From assembly GCF_041154745.1 (NCBI RefSeq), contig NZ_AP031573.1:3162001-3226000 (forward strand): 64,000 nt of DNA. The letters run 5' to 3'. A program made the position numbers and the translations under genes. This DNA comes from Flavobacterium sp. CFS9. GTDB taxonomy: Bacteria > Bacteroidota > Bacteroidia > Flavobacteriales > Flavobacteriaceae. Below the pieces are notes generated by a model. The model worked only from the letters and a program-made list of their open reading frames with translations. It was not told where the DNA came from and did no database searches. Shown in pieces: positions 57,458 through 64,000 of the stretch (position 1 is its first letter; the number at the start of each line of letters is the position of its first letter).

Positions 57458-58450
57458 TTAACAATAATCATCTATAGAATCTCCACCTGTCCATTCCAAT
57501 CCTTGCGCAAGTATAAATTGCTTTTCAGCTCCATTTTCTTCAAAAAAAGTTCCAAGACTATTGTGTATGAAAACGTCGTTTTGAAAAGTTATTTCTGCCA
57601 ATGAATAAGGCTTTATTGGATTTTCATCACCGCTTTTGCACATGATCCACAATGTGGTTTTGTCATTAGAAATTGCAAAACGTTCAATAATTGAACTAGT
57701 GTACTGGTTTAGGGAAAATACATTTCCTAAATTTAGATTTGTAGCATACGCGGTTATCGAATTTTCGTTTTTTTCCTGTGGACAACAAGGAAATTCAGTC
57801 GGTGTTTTCCAATTCCTAGCTTTTTGAACAGCATATGGAGTTAGAGAATTTATGAATTCCACTTCAGTTTCAACGTAATCAACGAATTGATTTGACAGAC
57901 TTCGATTATAAATCCATTCACCTAATGAACCGCCATGCGATGGTTTATCGCTTTTTGCCCAAGCCAATAATCTTTCTTTACTTGCCTGTGCCTCTTCAAT
58001 ACTAACTGTTGCCATCCATTTATAATCCGGATTTTGAAATTTATCTTGAAATTGCGCTGGATTAGCTAGAAATGCTTCTACGCTACCACAAATGTAGGCT
58101 ATACGTTTTGCTGTTATTGGATTAAGCAAAATGTTTTCTAATCTAGTTACCCAACGTAGATTCTCGGGTCGATTATTCTGTTTGTTTGTATCAATATGGT
58201 CAACAACATGTTCTTTTGTTGGCGGTTCGCCATGAAATGCGGTTGCAACTATGCGATGAATTACGACAGATACAATTTCTAAATATCCCGTTTTGCTGTT
58301 TAATTTACCAAAACTCCAATTGCTGTCTGTAGGTCTTGGTCGTTTTCCTTCTATTGGATAACGAAACACCGCTCCGTTATCACGAACACGGTAGCGCTCA
58401 TTTTTATAAATGCATTCGCTTTCTTGTTTAAAGTTTTCCAAGTTAACCAT
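57458..58450 (-). CDS. HNH endonuclease-like protein
   Basis: The 330-aa protein has an HNH_3-type nuclease near residues 60-105: VIHRIVATAFHGEPPTKEHVVDHIDTNKQNNRPENLRWVT, seen in pieces as HRIVATAFHG, VVDHIDTNKQNN and NLRWV. Upstream, NERYRVRDNGAVFRYP is like the DNA-binding start of NUMOD/HNH homing proteins. The C-terminal 200 residues are not recognised. It may be a phage- or homing-type nuclease, or part of a defence module with the neighbouring nuclease. Confidence 0.75.
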   Translation of the reverse strand: MVNLENFKQESECIYKNERYRVRDNGAVFRYPIEGKRPRPTDSNWSFGKLNSKTGYLEIVSVVIHRIVATAFHGEPPTKEHVVDHIDTNKQNNRPENLRWVTRLENILLNPITAKRIAYICGSVEAFLANPAQFQDKFQNPDYKWMATVSIEEAQASKERLLAWAKSDKPSHGGSLGEWIYNRSLSNQFVDYVETEVEFINSLTPYAVQKARNWKTPTEFPCCPQEKNENSITAYATNLNLGNVFSLNQYTSSIIERFAISNDKTTLWIMCKSGDENPIKPYSLAEITFQNDVFIHNSLGTFFEENGAEKQFILAQGLEWTGGDSIDDYC

Positions 58451-58982
58451 AATGTCTTATCATGTTTTTAACGACGGACTTTCTTATCCTGACCTCTAAC
58501 TAGTATGTATTACTGACAACATCAGATTTATCTCGTTTAAATTGGGTAGATATGTCTGATAAACATCAGGGTTTATTTATTATCAAATATATAATAATAA
58601 ACTTATAAATCATCAGAAAGACTTTGATTTGTAGAATGCTTTTAATAGTAACATGGATACAAATTTTGGTAGTTTTAATACGGAATTAATCAATTTTAAG
58701 CTCAATTGCATAGAAAGCAATAACTGCAATATGCAACACTTTCTCCAAAGAACACATTTGAAAAGCAAAAGATTCAGAGAAAATTGAAATTCCTATTTAA
58801 AATGCCAATTTCTTGAACCATTTTTCTTCGGGATCTGATAAATTATATTTGGTTTCCTCTAAAATCTTGCAGTTTGAGTCATAAAGAGTTTTGTAATTTA
58901 GCGAGATCTGATATTTATCAAGACTTTAATTTATTATTATAAAATATGAACTACATTCCTGCCGTTTTGGGTGTAAAACAAA
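58451..58982. other. AT-rich gene-free stretch
   Basis: No complete gene is seen between the divergent HNH and HTH-type genes. It contains one short coding-like remnant on the minus strand (58797-58926) and presumably both promoters. Confidence 0.5.
58797..58926 (-). pseudogene. Coding-like remnant without a start codon
   Basis: A minus-strand frame of about 42 codons runs from an in-frame stop to TAA and ends NLSDPEEKWFKKLAF. The residue mix looks like the C-terminal end of a real protein, but no ATG is present. It is possibly a gene end left by an insertion or deletion; weak evidence. Confidence 0.25.
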
Positions 58983-58988
58983 GTGCTT

Positions 58989-60080
58989 ATGAAAACAATC
59001 ACGTTTACACGCGAGGAGTTATGCGAACTAGTGTGGAAAAAGACCATTGAGCAGATCACAAGACTCTATGACATATCCAGTTACAATCTCCGTACAGCCT
59101 GTGCAGAAATGCAGGTTCCCCTCCCTTATGCCAGCTACTGGGTACAGGTTAGGTACGGCAGGGAATGGAAGACTAAATTACCGCAAAATTATACAGGATC
59201 CCAGACAGTGGAGATCCTGAAAAAGAAGTATGAAACGGAAAAACACATACCGGTTCCATCGCCTATAGTAATACTTACAAGAGAAATCGAAAAAGATCCG
59301 AAAGCTCCGCTTGGAGTTGGGGAAAAACTAAATAAGCCTCATAAGCTCATACAGATTACTAAAGACAGCTGGAACAAACGCGACAAAAGCAAAAGATACT
59401 GGGAGCCAGATAGGGAAGGTCTATATCTGCATGTAGCTGATGCGCTTATGACTAGAGCATTTTGTTTCATGGATGCATTCATTAAACTTCTTGAGTACCG
59501 TGGACATGAATTAAGGAAGAACCAGTATGGTTACACGGTAGCAGTTGTGGGTGGCATTGAAATCGAGGTGCAACTTCGGGAAGCAAATAAACGGGTGCCT
59601 TCAAAACAAGGATACAGCACAACTGAACTAATACCAACTGGTAAGTTTGTTTTTCAGGTGGGAAAGTATTCCGACCAGAAAGAATGGCGTGATGGAGCGA
59701 TACTCTTGGAAGGAATGCTGGCAAGGATTGTTGCGAAGCTGGAAATCATGTCCGAGAAGGAAAGGAAATGGCAGGAAGAAAGCCGACTACGACAAATAGA
59801 AAGGGAAAAACAGGAGGCTATTGAAAGGGAAGCAGTCGAGAGAAAACATAAGGAAGTGCAGAATTTCAAAGTCTTGCTTGAGGACGCACAAAGATTTGAT
59901 GAGGTGACTAAACTACGGAATTATGTAAAAGCTGTTCAAAAGCAGACCGATCCATTAGATGAACAGACTCAGCAATGGATAATTTGGGCTGAAAAAAAGA
60001 TCAACTGGATAGATCCTCTCATATGTGCCCCTGATGACATCTTTACAAAACATGACTTAAAACAGTATAAAAAATGGTAA
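58989..60080 (+). CDS. HTH-type hypothetical protein of mobile regions
   Basis: From the ATG at 58989 the product has 363 aa (a GTG two codons earlier is possible). Residues 1-60 look like a helix-turn-helix: FTREELCELVWKKTIEQITRLYDISSYNLRTAC, then the VPLPYASYW block that recurs in a family of uncharacterised proteins from mobile islands. The middle part (about 140-260) is alpha/beta, and residues 255-300 form a charged coiled coil (REKQEAIEREAVERKHKE). The function is unknown. It converges with the RadC-like gene, with a shared terminator. Confidence 0.6.
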   Translation: MKTITFTREELCELVWKKTIEQITRLYDISSYNLRTACAEMQVPLPYASYWVQVRYGREWKTKLPQNYTGSQTVEILKKKYETEKHIPVPSPIVILTREIEKDPKAPLGVGEKLNKPHKLIQITKDSWNKRDKSKRYWEPDREGLYLHVADALMTRAFCFMDAFIKLLEYRGHELRKNQYGYTVAVVGGIEIEVQLREANKRVPSKQGYSTTELIPTGKFVFQVGKYSDQKEWRDGAILLEGMLARIVAKLEIMSEKERKWQEESRLRQIEREKQEAIEREAVERKHKEVQNFKVLLEDAQRFDEVTKLRNYVKAVQKQTDPLDEQTQQWIIWAEKKINWIDPLICAPDDIFTKHDLKQYKKW

Positions 60081-60102
60081 AGGGCGCCTATAAGGCGCCT
60101 TT
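60081..60102. terminator. Bidirectional terminator between convergent genes
   Basis: AGGGCGCCT pairs with AGGCGCCT (one extra G) over a 3-nt loop, between A-rich and T-rich flanks. It starts right after the stop of the HTH-type gene and overlaps the last codons of the RadC-like gene on the other strand. Confidence 0.75.
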
Positions 60103-60552
60103 ATCCGCAAAGGAATAATATGTCTCCGAGGTTATGATTAGGTGATCCAGTAGTTTTATATCAAGCACTTCGCCGGCCTGTCTTATTTTTGCAGTCATAT
60201 GTTTGTCTGCTTCTGAGGGGCTTGTATTGCCTGATGGATGATTATGTGCAATCATAATGTTTGTAGCATTTGCTTTCAGGGCTGCCGAGAATATCATTCG
60301 AAGATCTACTATAGTTCCCGTGATTCCTCCTGAGGACATTTCGTAAAGACCTAAGACCTTGAATGAATGGTTCAGAAACAATATCTTGAACTGTTCAAAG
60401 TAATCAATTTTACCCTTATTCCATGAGAATTTCAAAAGATGATAAGCGTCCTGAGAGGATTTGATCTGAGGTCTTTCAGAGATTTTTATCTTTGATTTGT
60501 ATACTAATTCAATTTCCGATACAATCTGCCAGTTTTGATTTAAAGTTTCCAT
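60088..60552 (-). CDS. radC: RadC-like JAB-domain protein
   Basis: The 154-aa protein has the RadC/JAB metal site IAHNHPSGNTSPSEAD and the family block LLDHLIIT. It is shorter than housekeeping RadC (about 220 aa) because the N-terminal helix-hairpin-helix part is missing. Short forms like this are typical of plasmids, conjugative elements and genomic islands. The biochemical role is unknown. Confidence 0.85.
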   Translation of the reverse strand: METLNQNWQIVSEIELVYKSKIKISERPQIKSSQDAYHLLKFSWNKGKIDYFEQFKILFLNHSFKVLGLYEMSSGGITGTIVDLRMIFSAALKANATNIMIAHNHPSGNTSPSEADKHMTAKIRQAGEVLDIKLLDHLIITSETYYSFADKGAL

Positions 60553-60952
60553 AATTTCTAAATTTTAAATTAATTATGGAACATCAATCGGGATTCATCT
60601 AGCAAGCGCAAAAAGCAACGCAATAAAGCAGGATTATTATCCTGCATTTATGGGGGAATTTTTTGCAAGCGCCCGCAGATGATTCCCGAACTTTGTGACG
60701 AAATTAAATGAGATATAATAATGTACCTTTTGTGCAGTCAAAAAATAAATTCAATATAACTATGGTTAGAACCTCTCCACAGTCACTAGAAATTGAAAAA
60801 TCTACAAATTTAATAACGGTAGACTTTTGTTATTAAATGTGATCATGGCGGTACAGAGTTCATACCATTTGGAGTATAACCGTTAATTTTTTTTAATTTA
60901 ATTGGTAAACTATTATTAACTGTTAACTTTCTTACAACTCCAAAAATTGGTT
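60553..60952. other. Gene-free stretch with one hairpin
   Basis: Between the RadC-like and PP2C genes there is no convincing frame. GCAGGAT/ATCCTGC (60628-60645, 4-nt loop) is a perfect 7-bp hairpin. The minus-strand promoter of radC should also lie here. Confidence 0.5.
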
Positions 60953-61630
60953 TTATTTATGATCAAAAATGTAAGAGTAATTATCTTTCGAATTTTTGCT
61001 CAATAAAATGTTCAAATCTTCTAGCTTGATATTCATAAAATCACTAGGAGTAACGGTATCTGTAACACCGTCAGAGCAAATTAAAAAAGAATCATAAGTA
61101 TGGTTATCCAGAGCATAAATGCCTTTAGTTACAATTTCTCTCTTACCGGAAATAGAGCTAGACACTATGTGTTTGTATTTCTCTATAATTTGTGGAGAGA
61201 TTGACATTTGCTTTTCAGCCATATCATTAATTAATGTATGAGATTTTGATTTGAAAATCACATTCTTCTCTTTAAAAAGAAAAATTGATACATCGCCAAC
61301 CCAAAATAAATAACTAATCTCATTTGATTTAATTATACCTGCTAGTGTACCACCTGATTTAATGTTGTGCTCGACATTAAAATGTTTGACTTCTAAATTG
61401 GCTTTTTTAATAGCTTCATCTAATTTTAAAAAATTTATTTCGTGGGAATTAGACAAATAATGAAATATAGAATTGGCGATTAGTATGGCAGCTTCTTTAC
61501 CTTTGTCATATCCACCCATACCGTCAACTATTAAATACAAAAAAGTATCAGGATATAATACTTCATTTAAAATTATATCCTGATTTTCTTTTCTTTTACC
61601 TATTCCAGTATGTACTATTACATTATTCAC
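60953..61630 (-). CDS. PP2C-type protein phosphatase
   Basis: The 225-aa protein has the PP2C metal motifs IGKRKENQD, VDGMGGYDKG, SGGTLAGI and CSDGVTD in the right order and at normal spacing. It removes phosphate from Ser/Thr, with two metal ions. Its start overlaps the 3' end of the HerA-like gene by 8 nt, so the two are coupled. No kinase is seen in the window; one may lie beyond the edge. PP2C genes next to ATPase/nuclease genes are known from predicted defence and stress systems. Confidence 0.88.
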   Translation of the reverse strand: MNNVIVHTGIGKRKENQDIILNEVLYPDTFLYLIVDGMGGYDKGKEAAILIANSIFHYLSNSHEINFLKLDEAIKKANLEVKHFNVEHNIKSGGTLAGIIKSNEISYLFWVGDVSIFLFKEKNVIFKSKSHTLINDMAEKQMSISPQIIEKYKHIVSSSISGKREIVTKGIYALDNHTYDSFLICSDGVTDTVTPSDFMNIKLEDLNILLSKNSKDNYSYIFDHK

Positions 61631-64000
61631 TTCGATCAGCTTTTAATGTTGCTCCACCGTGTTTAGTAAAACGAGGTCTTGTGTTAATCTTTACCGGAGT
61701 ATTGGTAATACTGTTTTCTGTTGCTTTTGAAGCCCAAATAAAACCTTCACCTGGTTTTAACATACTCAAATCATTAGGAGTTAATGTACTCAACTGGTTA
61801 ATGGATTTTTGAATGTGCTTTAGCCATTGAGGTGAATTAAATTTGTGAACCAATACGACTGAACTTAATTCAATAATTTCGTTTGGTAAGCTTGGAGGAT
61901 CTTGACTTGCTATCATGATATTTACCCCTTTGTGACGCATCTCTCTTATGGCAGTTACGATATTATTCGTTAAATCTTTATTGTCCATGTATTTATGTGC
62001 CTCGTCGAATACAATGAACTTATTGAAAGGGATATGGTTATACTCTTTCACACTTGAAAAGATATTAAGCATAATGACAAACAGACCAAGGGCTTCGTCT
62101 TTAACAATGAATTCATCTCTTAAATCGACTATGATTAATCTGCCAGGTTTAATATTATCCCGCATAAAAATAGTATCATCAATATATTCTTGAGCAAAAT
62201 TTAGTTTTTGACGCGCTAATGCTTTCTGAGATGACGTTAATAATTCTGATTCTTCGACACTTTCTCTAAGACCATTCAAAGAAAGATTATTTCTTTGGGA
62301 CCTCATAATCATTTTTAGTTGTCTTATATAAGCCGAATCATTACCGATTGCTCCTAACAAAAACATCCAATCTTGTACATTCAATTCTTGAGAATTGAAT
62401 GCTATTGGTTTTATTTCGATAGAAGGGAATTCTCGTTTACGCTCTTCTAATTTATCAGTAGGGGTTAAAAGTACTATGTCTTTAATGGAGGCAGGATTTG
62501 CACCGTATTTTTCCTTTAAAATTGCCAATTCATATTCTTCATTGTTCTCGTATATCATTGAGGTAAACTCAGGTTCATAATCCATACTTTCACTATAATG
62601 AAAAATTACACCGGCAAGAGGGCTCTTTAAAATATTTACATTTTGCACTTCTTTGAGGACCATTTCAGAAACTGTTCCTATAGTGTAACTTTTACCACCA
62701 CCTTGAACACCAAACAAACTTATAGTATTGGTTTCAGATAAATCAATAGCAATTTTTTTACTATGAATTGATGTTCCAATTAAACCGTACTGATTTGATG
62801 GCGATGATTTACCAATCATAATGTCAAATTTAGGAGCTATGATTTCGGTTACTGTTCTCGTTTCAGTAGTAGTTGAATTTGACTGTACCGTGCTAGGCGA
62901 AGTTGAATCTATTTCAATTGATGGTTCTAAATTACTAACTTCAGAATGATTCCCATTTAAATGAATTGTAGTTTGAACTATATTTGCATTATCAATAGTA
63001 TAAGAACTATCTTCATCCTTGATTGCTTCACTTGCAAAAGCGAGTTCTTTTTTCTCATTTTCATAAATTTTAGGATTAACTGGAGCTTCTGACTGACTTG
63101 GTTTTAACTTTGGTTCAAATTTCTTTAGAAATGGTTTTAATTTATCCTTTACATTAATGCTATTTGCTAATTCATTTGACAGCTCATTATCTTCAAGTCT
63201 TGTAGTATTTAAATCAGAGTTAGCGTCTAAAATTTCTTTGATTAAAGAATGACCAAATGTAAAAAAGGTTGTATTATCATCGTCTACTTTTTTAAGATGC
63301 CTTTTATCAAAGGAAAAGTCGAAAATGAAACCAATTTTATTAAAACTCAATTTAAAACCTTCATTTAATGTTTGCATGAAGTTGATATAGGAATGATATG
63401 CGTTTTCAGATAGGTATTGGTAACGTTTTGCTCTTTCAATATAAAACTGAAAAATGCGCTTCAAATCTAAATTTTTAATTTCACGATCGAGTCTGTCTTC
63501 AGATTTAAAATCATTACGATCAAAATGAGTTTTTAACGCTAAGATTGTATTTTCAATTTGGCTTATTATTTTAGCTTTCAACTCCTCTCGTTCGACATGA
63601 TTAATGAATGATCTGCATTTTATTTCTAATACTGCAATATTAATCGTTCGAGTTTGTGCATCAATTGTCACAATTAAATTATCGGCTCTACTTTTTGAAT
63701 CAGAGCTTAAGTTTTCAAATAATTCTTGATGTAAATCGATAGGAACAATAAAGGCATTATCTAATAAACCTTTTTTTTGGAGTACTCTTTTAGAAAAAGC
63801 GGAACCAATTACTTCAAAAGCTTTATTTTTTGAAGAGTTGAGTTGAAGTACGAGTGAACTACTGATAGCTCGAACATCTTCTAATAATGTTTTGATACAC
63901 AAGACCCCTTCTTCGGTATTCGTATCAAGACCAAATTCTTCAAAATGAGGACTCAATAATCCAATTATTTCTGAAGATGGTTTAGTTGTAAGGTAAGAAG
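61623..64000 (-). CDS. HerA-like ATPase with nuclease-like N-terminal part (partial)
   Basis: The frame is open to the window edge, so the true start lies outside; about 790 residues are visible. The second half is a HerA/FtsK-type ATPase: Walker A GVQGGGKSYT, Walker B FIVFDEAHKYM, then MIASQDPPSLP and a C-terminal arm. Further towards the N terminus, SRADNLIVTIDAQTRT and INIAVLEIKCR form a D...ExK pattern like a PD-(D/E)XK nuclease. A low-complexity Ser/Thr linker separates the parts. HerA-type ATPases with nucleases drive DNA processing in several anti-phage systems (for example Sir2-HerA, DUF4297-HerA). The overlap with PP2C suggests a phosphorylation-controlled version. Confidence 0.8.
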   Translation of the reverse strand, partial: SYLTTKPSSEIIGLLSPHFEEFGLDTNTEEGVLCIKTLLEDVRAISSSLVLQLNSSKNKAFEVIGSAFSKRVLQKKGLLDNAFIVPIDLHQELFENLSSDSKSRADNLIVTIDAQTRTINIAVLEIKCRSFINHVEREELKAKIISQIENTILALKTHFDRNDFKSEDRLDREIKNLDLKRIFQFYIERAKRYQYLSENAYHSYINFMQTLNEGFKLSFNKIGFIFDFSFDKRHLKKVDDDNTTFFTFGHSLIKEILDANSDLNTTRLEDNELSNELANSINVKDKLKPFLKKFEPKLKPSQSEAPVNPKIYENEKKELAFASEAIKDEDSSYTIDNANIVQTTIHLNGNHSEVSNLEPSIEIDSTSPSTVQSNSTTTETRTVTEIIAPKFDIMIGKSSPSNQYGLIGTSIHSKKIAIDLSETNTISLFGVQGGGKSYTIGTVSEMVLKEVQNVNILKSPLAGVIFHYSESMDYEPEFTSMIYENNEEYELAILKEKYGANPASIKDIVLLTPTDKLEERKREFPSIEIKPIAFNSQELNVQDWMFLLGAIGNDSAYIRQLKMIMRSQRNNLSLNGLRESVEESELLTSSQKALARQKLNFAQEYIDDTIFMRDNIKPGRLIIVDLRDEFIVKDEALGLFVIMLNIFSSVKEYNHIPFNKFIVFDEAHKYMDNKDLTNNIVTAIREMRHKGVNIMIASQDPPSLPNEIIELSSVVLVHKFNSPQWLKHIQKSINQLSTLTPNDLSMLKPGEGFIWASKATENSITNTPVKINTRPRFTKHGGATLKADRSE

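Overview
The window looks like a chromosomal segment of a Flavobacteriaceae bacterium, most likely Flavobacterium or a close relative. The signs are AT-rich DNA, weak Shine-Dalgarno sites, TAnnTTTG-like promoter words, an outer-membrane beta-barrel of the CarboxypepD_reg/TonB-plug type, a UpxY/LoaP-like NusG paralog and typical Bacteroidota NRPS sequences. Positions 1-165 are the tail of an upstream carrier-protein gene, closed by a clear terminator.

Positions about 350-4393 are a control region: a ThiF/E1-like enzyme, a divergent pair made of a PAS-LuxR-type regulator (minus strand) and a LuxI-like GNAT protein (plus strand), a specialised NusG paralog, and a 260-nt leader with two hairpins and a 22-bp-spaced direct repeat.

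Positions 4394-50839 form one co-directional 46-kb NRPS/PKS operon-like block ending in a canonical terminator (50898-50933). Adenylation-pocket residues, aligned by eye to GrsA, give a line: Ser - Asp - Asp(E) - Thr - Asn - Tyr - [C2 or branched ketide] - Phe(E) - terminal C. Nearly every bond is matched by one condensation or KS domain, and two C-fold units are left over: a stand-alone one with HHxxxDR, and the first domain of the third NRPS, which has no HH. Tailoring and handling genes are a SyrP-type Fe/2-oxoglutarate hydroxylase, a CmlA-type diiron hydroxylase with metal ligands nearly at CmlA numbering, a type II thioesterase, a PvdE/SyrD-type exporter, a PvdQ-like Ntn acylase, a TonB-linked barrel, an Sfp-type PPTase and a crotonyl-CoA carboxylase/reductase. 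The last pairs with an AT whose HAFH motif is LGGH, which suggests an alkylmalonyl extender. The layout suggests an N-acylated, beta-hydroxylated peptide-polyketide that is exported and deacylated in the periplasm; siderophore or antibiotic is open. Many intercistronic gaps hold strong hairpins, so the NusG paralog may be needed for read-through.

Positions 51237-55263 hold a membrane-anchored AraC regulator, two NTF2-like proteins (one fused to a DJ-1/PfpI domain), a 108-bp inverted repeat and a class-C beta-lactamase-like hydrolase.

Positions about 55350-64000 look like an accessory or defence island. It starts with two tRNA 3'-end-like fragments, followed by a PD-(D/E)XK nuclease, an HNH nuclease, an HTH-type hypothetical protein, a RadC-like JAB protein, and a PP2C phosphatase overlapping a HerA-like ATPase that runs off the window.
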